Assembly (NCBI GenBank): GCA_030549495.1
Contig: JAUIRK010000278.1
Location: 974,001-1,038,000, forward strand
DNA length: 64,000 nucleotides
Reading direction: 5' to 3'
Source of the DNA: Nectonema munidae
Taxonomy: Eukaryota; Nematomorpha; Nectonematoida; Nectonematidae
The position numbers and the translations under genes are program-made. Within the stretch, counting starts at the first letter, position 1; each line of letters opens with the position of its first letter. The notes beneath the pieces were generated by a model. The model did not search any database, was not told the origin of the DNA, and was given only the letters and a program-made list of their open reading frames with translations. Below are positions 25,001-40,000 of the stretch, one piece after another.

Positions 25001-28000
25001 GGATTCAAAAATGGCAGTATGGCGGTAAAAACGTTACATTAAATCCTTCAAAGCGCAAGTTTCAGCAACGATGAATTGATGCCTTGTCCATTATCAATAC
25101 TGGAGTTTCAATATTTATCTCAGAACATTTCAATTTCAAATAGTTAAGACACCCTTAAAATTTTTCTCCAGCAATCGTGAATTACATGGAACAACAAACT
25201 ATTTCTGTTCATTGCAGCCACTACAGAAATGTTTCTACTTCGAGCTAATGGAACCTAAAAGCATATACCTTAAAGCCAACCTCATCTAATAACAAAATTG
25301 ACTCAAAGGGTGTTTTTTGTTCCATTTCACGAAATTCTCTTGCATACTTAGAATGTTTTTCAATTGCAATAGGAGTATTCCGTGCAATTTGAACTGGCAG
25401 AACACTTTCTAAGGTGTAATGGAATTTATGCAAGCATCTGTCGATACAGGAGTTGGATACTTTGATTCCAAATGCTTCATACACTTTTTTCCAAGGTCCT
25501 TAAGGCTGACTAAGCAATTTTCATCGACCGATTTGCGTATTTCATCTTTTTGTTGATCAGACAACTTACTTCGATTATCTCTTCCCCTTTTAAGTGCTTC
25601 TTCTTGACCATTTGAAAAAAACTTTCTGACTATTGTCGACACTGTTGTTCTTGCAAGTCCCAGAAGACTGGCAATTGCGCTATTTCCATTGCCGTCTAGT
25701 GCTAGACTTATTGCACGCTTTCTTAGGTCAAGAGAAACAGATATTCTTGTGCTCTTAGTTGTTTTTTCTGTGCTCTCAATTTCTTCATTTACAGTATTTG
25801 CATTTGATGCATTTGTTGATTCGAAATAAAGAAATGAACAAAGTATTAAAACAATAAAATGATTAATTATTAAACTGACCTAGAAGATTGCAACTATGAC
25901 ATTATTGAATGCCACGAGACTTGATTGATGGCAACTATGACATTATTGAATGAAAATTGTCGCAATTGATTGCAACAACGACGTAATAGATCGGAAAACT
26001 TTGAAATCCATGCGGATATCGCAGGATAAGAGAAGGAAAGTGAATTCCGGACCTCCGGGTTTCCCTGAATGGGAAATGTATTTTTTTATTCAGCGTTTTG
26101 GACCTGCCTAGTACCTCATATGCTTGAATACTGTGGCTTTCATGAGAGTATAACGTGCGCCGCCATTGGGAAACAACATAATTCATCAAAATTGCGTCAG
26201 CCAATGAGAGAAAGGAAGTCATTAAGAAAGCTGTCAAGTAGTTTGCAAGAAACAACTCGCTTTTTCAGAAGCTGACAAAGTGACACATGCGAGTTGTGTA
26301 GTTTCTCGCATTCTTGTTCGCAGGATGAAACCTTTTGCGGATGGGTTGTAATAGCAGACTCCATCTGCGAGTACACACACCAACTCTGGAGAGCATAAGT
26401 CTTTTGTCCCAAACTGTTTGTCGTCGTATCGAAGAGGCGCCAGACAAACTCCACGACTAAAGACCCGCTGTCGTCTTTCTTTTCGCTTTTGACGAGAACA
26501 ACGGCTCAATTGACAGTTTTTTTCCTTGGGGTTACTGCTGACCTGCAGGCTTGTGAGGAATTCCTCCAGTATGTCCCTCTGCGTGACACCACTACTGGGC
26601 AGAGGTTAGGGCTGAGTCGTAGAGCTGTGTTGTCCCGTGTGTGTGACTTGCAGCAAGAAATTGCCACCTTTCTTTGTGAGAAACTTATCCTACGCAGATA
26701 ACTCTTCTGAATCGCGTTGGCTGGCTCATTCGCTTGGCTTTTCTCACAGACATTTCTACGACTGGACGAACTTAACGCAAAGCTGCAATGCAGTCTTGTT
26801 TTTGATATGCATGCACACATGACTGCCTTTGAAGTGAAGCCTCGTTTGTGGAAGCGTCAGTTGTCAAATGGTCAGTTGGTGCATTTTCCCCGCCATTCTA
26901 CTTGTGCCTTTGAAGATGCCGACCCGGAAACTTGCACTGGCGTAGTCACCTCTCTGCAAGATGAATTTGCCTCTCGCTTCACAGAAATAAATGTCGTTGG
27001 CTGCGGACTTAAAACTTTTCACCACTCCATTTGATTTTCCGGTCGACGACGCACCATTTTCCTGCAGATGGAGTCTTATCCCCTGTTCTTTTTCCGCGGC
27101 TTTGTTCTCCCTCTTAATAAATTTCCTACATCGCATGTTCAAGGCATTATAGCTTTGCTTGGTAGCACCTACTGTTGCGTGGAGCTATTCTTGAAAATGA
27201 AATACATAAAGTCTCACCTCCGCTCCCAGCTCTCAGATCGACACCATGCCATTCTCGTGCTGTCCACCTTTTCCATCCAGCCGAATATCCAAGCATTTTT
27301 TCATAACAAACATCAACCTTCTCACTGATTCATATGAAATTCTTGCATAAGATTTGATTAAGTGCATATATTTTTCTACAATAAACTTGTACAATACGTA
27401 TGTATCGTCTAATCTAATATATATTACGATCACAATTTGCTATTCTAATCAAAGGCAAGTTCTATACTTCTTAAAAATTTAGAGAGATGTCAATGTATAT
27501 GTGTTATCACAAAGACGTAATTATCATAAAAATTTTGGATACAGTAAAAATTGATACTTTGTGGTATAAAAAAAGAAAATGTTGGAAAATTGCGGATGTT
27601 GACATTTAAATGATCCGCAGATGAAGATGTTAAGAGAATATAAAAATGTTGTGGGTAATACGCAACTGTTGAAGCTCTTCTGAAGATTTTCTCTACTAAA
27701 AAATGAAGAGGACTGTAATAAGGAATTTTACCTATCTTTCAGAAACGAGATAACTTGGGATGAGATGAAGAGAATGCCTTCAACGTTAGCCCAGTTAAAG
27801 TTGGCTGGCGATTCTTTCAAAAGGTGCAGCATCTTAGATGAGCAAGTTAAAAGGATTGTGTGAGTGATACTGTAAAGGGAAAGTAGATCAATTGCCTTAC
27901 ATTATTGTGAATGTCGCTTGCGCCAACTATGAAGTTTGATTTTTCAATCAGGAACCCAATTTCATTTCTGCGTGTAACGAAATCATCATCCTTACTTGGA

Positions 28001-31000
28001 TACTCCGTCTACAATGAAGTAATCAAATTTTAGTCGAGATTTGAGTCGAGAAGTTAGAGCGTCTGAATTGTTCGTTCTCAATGTCTCGTCCATTTAAATT
28101 CATAGCCAAATAATTTTTCCTATTTTTATATATTTTCACTATAATTTGTAACATTTATATGTTATAACTAGGACGAACAAAATTCAATAAAATGAAAAAG
28201 TTTTTTAAAGAAAAAAAGTCACTGTAAACGAATTTTAAATTTAAAATAAATTTTATTCTGTTTTTTGGTCAATAAAAAGTCAAAAAAAATTTGAGTAAAA
28301 CTGAATAATAATTTTCTATTTTTTCCCACCTTGGCAAAGTTTCAGGGAGTGTTGCAAAATATAAATAGTAAAAAGGAACAAATAAAATCCAAATCTGAAT
28401 TCTATAAAATTGAAATTTTGTCCATTTAAAGAATCAATTAACTTAATTAAATTTATTTTCCACAATGTTTACAACGTACAATTGGTTAGACTGTTTAAAT
28501 CTATTATCTTCAATCTCAATGCCTCCTTTATAACAAGAGTAGAACTTGAAAAAAAAAATATATATATAAGCTTACAATGAATGAATCCAGTTTTATCGCT
28601 TCATAGAGAAAGGAATACAACTTGCAGAAGTAGGGTCTAACACTATTCAAACGATCATAATCATTTTTGTAATCGTGCAAACGTTCAGCGAGATTTATCC
28701 AACATCTTGTCATGGCAAACATATTCTGAAAAAAGAACACCCAAAATTAGTTCAACAAGGCATCACTTGCGTAGATAAAGTTGAGCTTTAAACAAGAAAA
28801 ATTGAAAACTTGATTAGAACCGACACGATATATCTAGAAAAAAACAGCAAAACCGAAAAATAACTATTTTTTTTTAGCAAAAATCTCCTTATTAGCGTAA
28901 TCTGTCAGTTAAATAAAAGTAATATTTATTTGAGACTTAGTGAGTATTTGGCTCCAAATGCTGCTAACGCTGAGAATAAGAATAAGCTCCATTTCAGGAT
29001 TCTCCTGGAAATGCCGTAAAAAGCAAGCGTCTTAAAAAGCCTCTGGCAGTAAATCTGTAGATCTGCCTTCTCGTGGCGGAGTTGTTTCAAACTAAATGAT
29101 CTAGAGGTAAAAAGCGTAAGTATAAAAAGCGCTTTAACCTACAGCTTGGATGGAGTAGAACAAACTCGTTAGTCTGGGCGGACAATTGTTCTAGGAGAAA
29201 ATAACTCTGATAACAAATTACCACTGCCTTGTGGTTTGAGCTCAAGGAAGAGCCATCAGCCATAAAACTTTAGCTCTATTTACTTATTGCCATGATCCGA
29301 ACAAACAAAGAGCGGGGTAGAGCTTAAAGTACTCCGTGGGCTTATCAAACTGCTTAGGTCAAAAAGAATGTTGGAAAAACTTGTAAGATAAGGGAGAAAG
29401 ACTGGAGATTTGCTACGTGGAATGTGGGATCGATGGTGGGTAAGAGAAAAGAAACATAGAAGTGTTGTGTGTACAGGAAACGCGATGGGGAGGCAACGCT
29501 GCTAAGGAAATAGGTGAAGGGTTTAAAATTGTTTACAGTGGAAAGTCAAACAAAAAGAATGGAGTAGAAATCATAATCGCATCTAAATGGAAAAATAAAA
29601 TAATGGGAGTGAAAAGAGAGGGGTATCGACTGATTTGAATCAAGCTGGCGGGAGAAGATGAGCTAATAAACATCATATCAGGATATGCACCGCAAAATGG
29701 ATGCAAGGAAGAGGAAAAAGAAAAGTTCATGGCTAATTTAGAAGAAATGAATGAAGAAGTGAAAGGTTGTCAATTGGAGGTGATTTAAATGGACACTTGG
29801 GAGAACATTGTGACGGTTTCAATGAAATACACGGAGGACATGGGCATGGAAAAAGAAATGAAGATGGTGAGAGAATTTTACAAATGAATGAAAGGGTAAG
29901 AAAAATCAAATAGATTTTATCTTGATAAGGCAAAAAGATGGAAAAATATTTAACGATTGGAAGGAAAATTGGGAATTACAAAACTGGGAAATCCCGGTTC
30001 CAAACGGTTCCTTAAGGAGAGACAACAAAAAAATGCAATGAAATTGACGTTTTTGATCTTAACTTGGATGATCGTTTTGTAAAAAAATTGTCAGCCAGCA
30101 GAAATTGGTTGTCCTTGACTGTTATAAAAACAAAGTATATAAGCAAAATATTCGAAAAAATGAGAAACTGAAGATTTGGAAATTGAAGGAAAGTGGATCA
30201 AGGTGTGAGTTTAAAACAGTCATAAAAGAGATGGGTATACAATGGAAGAAGAGTGTGCATGCAGAAGAAATGTGGGGAAAGGTAAAGAAGAATTTAATAT
30301 CTGTAAGTGCGTCTTGGGACGCAACAAGCCTGGAGGAATAAAGCTGTCCCTGGTGGTGGAACGAAAGTGTAAGACGGGGTTGAAAGAGAAAAAATGGCTT
30401 CTAAGTGGCAAAAAACGAACTTGAAAGAAGACAAGGAATAATATGGAACAAAAAAGTAGGAAGCCAAATTGCGATTGCTAGAAATCAAGGCACACAAAAA
30501 CTACGATGATTTAAGAACGAAGGAAAGAGAAAATGAGATATGCAGAATTGCGAAAGCAAGACGAAAGAAAGAAAGAAGATTGGAAACGTCAATCAAAATA
30601 ATAAAAAAAAGTAATCAAAGATAAAAAAGAAAAAAGATCCTTGACACTGAAGAAGTTAAAAATAGGTGGGAAGAATATTTTGAAGAACTTTTAAATATAG
30701 GAAATAAAAAGAAAGAATTGAAAGAAGCTTTGAAGGACCAGAAAGGATAATAGATGAAGATGAAGTATTGCAGCAAATAAGTAAGATGAAGAATTATAAA
30801 GCAACTGGATTTAGTGAGATTAGCATTTATATGATTAAAGCAGGAAGACAATAAACGATAACATGGATGGTAGACCTACTAAATAGAGTTTGGATTACCT
30901 GAAGAGTGGAAGAAAAGGGTACTAGTACCCATAATGATAAGGAAAGGCGATGTCTTAGAATGTGGTAGCTATCGTGGGATGAAGTTACTGGAGCACGGAC

Positions 31001-34000
31001 TGAAAATACTAGAAAGAATTTTGGAAAAGTGAATTCGTTCAGTGATACAGATAAACCCAAAACAGTTTGGATTTATGCCTGGAAAGAGTTCAATAGACGC
31101 GATTTTTATGACAAGACAACTAATAGAAAAGAAAATTGAAGGAAATGCATACGTTTTTTGTGGATTTGTAGATCTAGAGAAAGCATATGATACTATTCAT
31201 AGAGCTTGCATAAAAATGGAATATTCGAAAAACTTGTGAGATTGGTGTAAGAAATCTACAAAAATCCAAAGACATCTATTAAAATGGCAGAAGGATATTC
31301 AAGAGAATTTGAAGTAAAAATAAGTTTGCATCAACGTTCGGCATTGAGTCCATTATTGTTTACGTTGGTTGTTGATGAACTATCGAATCATAAGGAAGAC
31401 TTATGGGAATTTTTATTTGCTGACGACATAGCGATACTGGCAGACAACAAAGAACAGCTTGGAAAGAGAATTATAAAATGGCAAGAGAGTTTGGAGAAAT
31501 ATGGGCTGAAGATAAATTCTGAATAAAAAAAAAAATAAGAGATATTTAAAGCGGATTAAATATATATTTATATTAATTTAAATAAAATTAAAAAAAACAT
31601 ACTATAAACTAAAAAAACAATTTTTTTAATAATAATTTTTTTTCCATATATATTTTAGTTACGGAGTCGTGAGTCGGAGATATGATAAAAATCGGAGTCA
31701 GAGTAGGTAATAAAGTCTAAGAGTCAAAGCCGTTTTTAAGTATTTCAAATAATGGAAAAAAAGTTCACTTTTTGTATGAATATGGAGTGACCCTTTTTTA
31801 GTCTAAGTGGGAAGTGAAGAGTTGGTGCTATGAAGTTTTTAAGTATTTGCAAATCTGAGACGGATTTTTTAAGTTCTTAGAGTTGTCGGACATCTTCTCA
31901 CTGACTCAGAAACGCTGCCTGTTCTGAATGTATACCCTTTTCAACTCAAAATGAGGAAAGCAACATTTAAGTGTATTCAAAATAAAATATAGTGGATGAA
32001 ATTGATACTTAAATTAAACTTTGTTACTGAAACTTTGGTTGAAGTTATGTATCAGGATGGTATCGCATTTTTATACTGTAGAAATATTTTAGTTCCGAGA
32101 ATAACTTAGTTGTAATTGATTTATTTCACTCTGCAATTCTTTGCATAAAGCTTTACTGCACTTCATTCATATAAAATCTTTTTTTCATTGTCACCTCATT
32201 TTAGTGGTAAACGGAGAAAAGTGTGCAAACGACAAAAGAGTTGATCTTTCTTTTTTTTCTCTGCTGCACACTTTTGTCGTCTGCACACTTTTCTCCTAGA
32301 ACCATTCTAATGATAATGATATGGAAAGAAAAAGTGTACATCTGTTTATAATAAATCAAAAACGTCAATTTCATTGCATCTTTTTGTTGTCTCTCCTTAA
32401 GGAACCGTTTGGAACCGGGATTTCCCAATTTTGTAAGTTTTTTTCGGTATCGGTTCCTAATTTTCGATACTTATACAAACCCTAATATAGGGTAGTGTTA
32501 ATTTTTGGAAACGATACATTATGGAGTGATACACATTTGATCGCTTTTTTGGTAAGAAAAAAATCTTAATCATTATATTAAATATTAGAAACTATTTGAC
32601 ATAGGTTTATCGCTCAAGCAATCATCTCTTAAAACATATCGGTCGCTTTAAAAATATAGCTTTAACATATGTCGTTCTATCGTGGTCCACGAGTGTTTAA
32701 GTTATATAAATCGGATCGAAATAGAAGGAGCAGACGATTACAACATAATGTTTAAATAATTTTTGAGCATGCTTTCAATTAAATATTTTTCGCGCGTGTG
32801 TGAACCCAGTTCAGATTACTACGCACTTATTTTTGGAAATTTCGTGCCGATATTTTTTAACTTTGGGGTATGAAATGACCTACAAAAAGACTTGAATTCG
32901 AAATGTTTTGTTTACAAAATGTTTTAAACTCGTGAGAAGGTATGTAGAAATTGTAAGAAGAATAAATCGATTAAAAATAAATATTTCTGAAGAACTATCA
33001 CATTGCATCATCTTCCATGATCAAGATAGGTAAATATATGTTAGAGATTTGAGAATAATTTAAAAGAACATACTTCTGGTTGATCGATGTCGATATAAAG
33101 TATAAGATCTAAGGGTTTGTTCACTTGATTTCCAGTCTAAAAATAAAGAATAAAAATGACATTTGAGCAAGAAAAAATACAATTTAGTATTCAACTTTGT
33201 TAGCTTTATTCGATCATACTAAAATTCTAATTTAGTATAATTAATGCCGGACATATATGATTATATAAAATAGGAATTAGCCTTGATAAAGTTGCATACA
33301 AACATTTTTAAATGAGAAGGAGAATCGATATGGGTCATTGGAAGGGACACACATCGGGATAGTTGCATCCCCAATCAGAATAAATATCATAAAATTAAAA
33401 CTGTACAATATAAAAGCATTCGAAAATGAGAAACGAAAAAAACTGGGAATAAATACGAAGCAAAGATGAAAAATGAAAAGAGACGTACGGTTTCAATGGA
33501 ATAGACGATGGAAGAAATGGGCAGAAAATCAACGAAATCATAGAACAAGAAGGCATAGGCAGTGAATCTAAATCATAAGGTCGACTTCATTGTATGGGAA
33601 AAAAGAGCATTCAAAAAAATAAACCTTTCATCATTGTCTTTCACTCGAGTAGACACATCAGCAAAGTAAATCATCTGATTATAGAGGAAATCTCTGAATT
33701 CTACAGACATGGTAGACGCCTTAAAATAAACATTAAAGTGGTTTACTTCATCCAAAACGACGTTATACTTTTGCATGATGAGATGTCGCATGAAATTTTT
33801 TAAGTATCTCGTGTGTCAATCCAGTTTGTTTTATGAAAGAAAGATTGATAAGGTAGTGCTCTAGCGAAGCGATTCTACATGGTTAGTAATCAAGCTATCA
33901 CTAAACAATAAGTTTTTTTCCCTAATTGGGAACGTTCGCGTTAGGATTGTATCTTTCACTCAGTTGTATTTATATATTGTCACATAAATTCTTGTAAAAT

Positions 34001-37000
34001 AATATATATAACAAGGTATAGCTATTCTTTTGTAACAAGGGCCGATAGGTGTTTAGTGGGATGGAAAGTCCAGTTAGACTTGGACTCAGCATTCCGGGCG
34101 GGCCCCGATATCCGAAAGGATGGGTGCGAACGCCACAAAACAACTTAAAAGATTGATAAAACTAACTTCATTTTTTTGACACATACAACAATTTTCCGAA
34201 ACATTTACTTTTTAAATAAATTCCTTCATTCGTATAAATCCTTCAGCACTATTTTATTCTGTTATAGTTATCGTTATTTTGAACAAAAAAGGACCTCGCT
34301 ATCGTTTAATTAGAATAATTTTAGACGTTTTTCTTTATCGTTACCTTAATAAAAAGTTTCCTTACATTTTGTTAATTTTTTCAAAAAAAATGTGCAACTT
34401 TTTTTTAGAAAATAACAAAAAAAAGTATTAAAACTCAAATACATAATTGTGTTGTGAGTTTTGTAATTTTGAAATATCACCCATAATTTTCCGAAATGCG
34501 TTCAAATGAAGGATTAAAACAACAAAAAACTCTAAAATATTTTATTTAATATCAAAATTAAAAAAAGCTTAACAGAAAGTCAAGATATAAATAAAAAGAA
34601 TTTTGAAACAAATATAGAAATACTTCATAAATTCATATATTGATAAAAGAAGTTTTTTTGTTATTATTTTTTTTAAATAATTATCTGAGTTAGGTCTAGG
34701 TGTTGAAAATTGAGTTATCAAGTTAGTTTAAAAATAGTAAAGCGTTTGAAAATTTTGGACTCTCTGCTAAGGTTGAAAATTCTATTTTTAATCAAAACAT
34801 TATTTCTAGATTGGAGCTTGATAGTCACTTGTAGAAGTTACGTTGGAGCATTTCTACTGATAAAATGAGGGTTAAGACAATAGATTTTTGTTACCTTGAC
34901 TTAGAAATGATGAAAGCTTGAGTCTAATTATACATTAAATTTGGAATAAAAAAACAAAAAAAGTTTATAACAACATGCAGAAGTATAGAAGTCATGAATA
35001 AATGTATATCGCGCCTTGATTTTATATAACAAAGAATTAACGAAATCAACACAATGTCGTTAATTTCAAAAAAAAATTTACTCCGATATCGCTATCATTA
35101 GATTACCGAAAGCGATAACGATACCGAAAGTATCGTCATTTTCCAACGCTAGCAGAGAGGTTCAAGAGAGGGGCTCTAGAGACCCCTAAAAAATTTTTAA
35201 AACAACAATAATTCAAAAAAAAGTTAGTAAAAATTAACATAAAATCACAATTAATATGTCAATTCACACTAATCCTAGCATATCCCACTCTCTTACACAG
35301 AACATCGATGAAGAGATAATACAAAGTTAAATTTAGGAAGATTTCAGAATCTTAACACCAAGAATGTTTCTAGCTTTAGCCCCTCCTAAATTATTTTCGG
35401 GTTTAATTTGCTTAAAAAACTTTTCTTAGTTTTTATTAATGATCTACATTATACAAATAGCAGAATGAAATACTTTAGTTTTGCCGAAGACCTCGTTGTA
35501 AATATTCATTTTTCCCCTTCAGATGAATCCATTTCAGAGAGCTTCTTCAATAATGAACTACAAAGTCTTTTCGATTGGTGAAAATAGTCGAAGCCGATAT
35601 TTGCTATTCTGAAATGCTAGTCATTTAAGTTTTAGTCTGGATAACCTTATTTTTGAAGTTGTTGATAATAATTACCAGTTGCTAGGTGTAGTAATAGACA
35701 GTAGGCTTAAATGGACTGCACATGTGAAGTTTGTTAATAACAAAATCTCTAGGAATCTTGAAAAGATTGAAAAACTCTCTTTCTTTCCAAGTTAAGAATT
35801 ATTTACCATTCTTTTTTGGCTCCAAATGTTAATTATTGTATTATTGTTGTTTGAGGTCATTCAAATTTATCTATTCTGATCAAAACATAAAAAAAAGCAT
35901 TGAGACATAGGTTTGGAGTGCACTATCTATCACACACAAGTAATTTGCTTTATGAAAGCAAAATACTTAAAATAAATGATCTTTATAAATACAATCTATC
36001 TATCTGTTTGTTTAAACTTCTGAACAATAAACTACCAAAAATATCCGATAAAACTCTCAAATTCACCTTCAGTAAATATTAATTATGATTTGCGTTATAA
36101 AAATCTAACTCTTGTCCCTTATTATAAGAGATCAAAGAAATATCAAACATTGAAATTTAAACTTTCTGAATTCTGGAATAGCAATATTTATTTAGTTGAT
36201 ATTATTTTTTAAATTTTAGTTCTTTTAAAAAACATATGAGAAGTGTGTATATATAGGCAATTATATATTTAATTGCGATGTTCAGGAATGTTTTTCATGA
36301 AGATTTTTAAAAGCCATATAATATTTGATTTGTTCTGTTATTTTCTTTCCATATTTATATATATATATTTTTTTAGTTCTTTAAAAAGTCTTAATATGTC
36401 TATTTGGTTCTTTAAATAAAATCTAATCTAATCTATTTGTATATTAATTGTTATTGTAATTGTAAAAATTTGTAAAGTTTCTAATAATAGTTGTGTAATA
36501 GTTTTGAAAATAATATTTTATAATTTTGATTGATTTATTTTTTTGCATTTTAATATTTTTTTTGTTCATCTCCTGATGTTGATTCACTAAGGCGACTTAT
36601 TGGCCTTTTGGATTCCATCATTACGTTACAGTCTTCTTTCAACTTTCTGTAAAATGTCTAATTAAGTTTCATGTATATGCACTATTTTTCTTTTATGTAA
36701 TTTCATGCTATTTTGAATAAATTCTTTTTCTTTTCAAATTTTAGAACCTAGTCATAATTTGACGCGTTTTCAAAGTGGCCCTTTTTTTGAATAACCTTTC
36801 TCCTCCAAATTTGAGATCAAATGTGTATTAAAACATCTTAAATTTTTAGTTGGCTGGCAAGTCAAAAGGGAGCCAAAAATACACAGAAAAATGTACCGTT
36901 GAAGATTTTTACCTGAAAAAAATGACCTTACCAGTTCCAAAGAAGTTGAAATTTGATAAGTTTATTGGGAATGGTGTTTTTAGCTAATACATAAAATTTT

Positions 37001-40000
37001 AAGTAAATCAGGTGAAAAATAAAGTTTTTTATTAAATTGAAAAATGATGTTTTTGCATGATCTAAATCTATACTCTATAGATATAGATTTTTATTTATAT
37101 TACATTCTAAATTTTTAATACTAATTTTTGTCTACGCAAAGGTCATGGCAAAGAAAACATTGATACGGTAAATTTTTACTCTCTGCATGGACAAAAAATA
37201 GTATTAAACATTTATAAGTTATGACAAAGAAAACATTGATACGGTAAATTTTTACTCTCTGCATGGACAAAAAATAGTATTAAAAATTTAGAATGAAATA
37301 AAAATAAAACAAAAATAATTTCTGAGTAGTGACCTACTCAGCTTTTATTTTAAGTTGGACTTTTCTTGAGATTTTTTTAATTTTATTGAGACTTTAAGAG
37401 AAATTATGTAACCTGAAAGTCTTTATAATCACTGTCTCTCTCTACGTAATTCAATTCATTAAAATACATAATTGCGTACTTAATTAAAACTCGGCAATTT
37501 AAATTCCTTAAAAAACACAATAGTATATTCAATTAAAAAGTTGTTTCCCGCATTGCAATATCATCCCTTCAAAATCTCAATCTTAAAAAGGGTTCGGGAA
37601 GAAATATTGAATCCTAAAAAACACTAAAGAATTTATAGATTACTCATAATACAGCAAACCCCCCATTAGTGAACACTTATATTTTTAATATGTCAATTCA
37701 CACTAATCTTAGCATATCCCACTCTCTTACACAGAACATCGATAAAAAGAACACACGCATAACAAGGTGATGGGAGAGACGATCGACCCAAGCGTCTCAA
37801 TTTATATCATTTTCAATAGAAATATTATAGACTGTGTTAAAAATTAAAATTCTTTATTTTTAATTTTTTTTATATTATCTTGATAAAAATGATAAAATAT
37901 AGTTTGAAAAAATATATAAATAAAAATTACAATATAAACTTTTTATTTTGACTTTCATGTGGATAAAGATTTATTAAAAAATCAGTTGCAGTGAAATAGC
38001 TAAATTGTTTATTGGTGCAATTTTTTGGTAGATTTTTAGATCATTTTAATCGTTATCCTTAGAACAAATAAAAAGGTCACGTATAAATATCATTTTTTAA
38101 TCATAAAATGGATTTTATTCAAAAGAGTTCGCTAAAAATATGAATAATTTGAAAAAATTATTTAAAACAAATCATAAAATTTCAAATCATTGCCTGTATT
38201 ATTAAGATTTAGGCGTTGGAAGTTAGAACTTTCAAGGAGCGGTAAAATTAACATCCACCAGGACCACACTTGTTAGGTACGCTACTGCTTCTAATTAGTG
38301 AACACCGTTTGAAAATCTCATTTTATTCTTGTAAACGAATGCAGTCTTTTTGAATATTTTTATTAAGTTAGTCTCTAAGGTTTCAGCTTACATTTTTATC
38401 TAACAGATATCAAGTCCTTTTTTTTTTTGAATATCTCCATTCATTGGGCGCTTTTAAGAGTCAGAAAAAGTTTTAATTCAATTACAAACGCTCATTTTAT
38501 TATTTAAGCCACTTCTAATATGAATTAAAAATGAAAGAGTTATAAAAAAAATTATGTCAATTAGAATTAGCAAACTTATGAAGATAAAAAATATTTATTC
38601 AAAGAGACTCAGATTCTGCGACCCAACACAATTTAAATGTAAGAGAAGAATCGCTCAAAATGAATGTTGTTTATTTTCTTTGAAAGGTAATGCAATTGTG
38701 CGTCCATAAAATTGCTTTTTCATATTTTAATTTCAAGAAAACTTATCTATAACTTATTTCATAAGATGGTATGCGATACCTTTTTTTTAGCTCTTCATTT
38801 CTGAGATACGAGTAGTTTTCTCAATTCCTAAACCCTAATAAAATATGCCTATTTTGAAAAAGACTACGCCATTTTAGGAGCAAACAGAAGAAAGTATACC
38901 TGAGAGAGTTAGAATAAAAGGTATGATATAAATAAACATATTATGTAAAGTATTTTCCTATTAAAAGTATTAAAGTGGGGTATATTAGACACAATAATAA
39001 TTAGGCACTTACAGCTCTAAAGGAAAAAGTCTGACACTAATGCACATGTCAGTATAAACGCTGGTGAAGTTTTAAAAATGTAAATGGTAGCTTTTATCTT
39101 AAAAAAAGTTATGCGAATCAAAAGTACCTGTTCACAGGATATTAAAGCAGAAAGTAGTCTGGTTGCATGCGTTAAAAATAAAACAGAAGATCGTTCATCT
39201 GCCTAAAAAAATTTAAAAATAAAAAAGTTAAGTGATGAATGGAGTATTATTTTAAATTTGTGTGAGAAAGAAATAATGTACACGTGTTTCGCCAAATCTT
39301 TTTCGAAGGGGCATAGTTATTTTTTGTGATATTTGCATTGCATTTCCTTTTGTTTAGTTAGTCGAGCAGTATTCTTGGATGAAGGAAGGGAACCACCACA
39401 AAAAGGCATATGGATTTTAGTACCATCGCAAAGCTGGTACCTGAGCTAGTCAGGCAATACACACAGGCGTAGGCACACGCAAGCACATATCCAATTTTAT
39501 AAAATCACTAAATTAGTACTATAATAAAAAATATTTCCTTATATTGTATTTGCTAGATTAGTGGTGGCCAAACTATAAACTGCTGGTCACTTTTAAGTTT
39601 ACTGCAACATTTTGATGATCCAGTAAGCAAATTTCGCGTGATAGTCGAAGGAAAATGAAGGAAAATAGAGACATTAAAAGTTATTCGTCTTTAATTAGCT
39701 AAAGATTGGAAAAGTTGAAAATGTTGAAAAGATTACTTTTGCGAACTGTTTTAGTACTCGAATTGGACTCCTTCTATGCATAATATGTTAAGTGTACAAA
39801 GTTTATAAGGATGCTTGAAAAAGAAGTTAGTCTCCTGAATCTCTCATAGCTTAAATCTCAAGTTTGCTTATTTCTCTGAAAACCCTTCCATTTTTCTAAA
39901 ACGTGGTAAATGCATTATAATATATTAAAGAGGAAATTTTTTTTAAAAAATGGGAAAAAACTAGATACTTGTAGAAAAATGCAAAAAAATAAAGAGGCAC

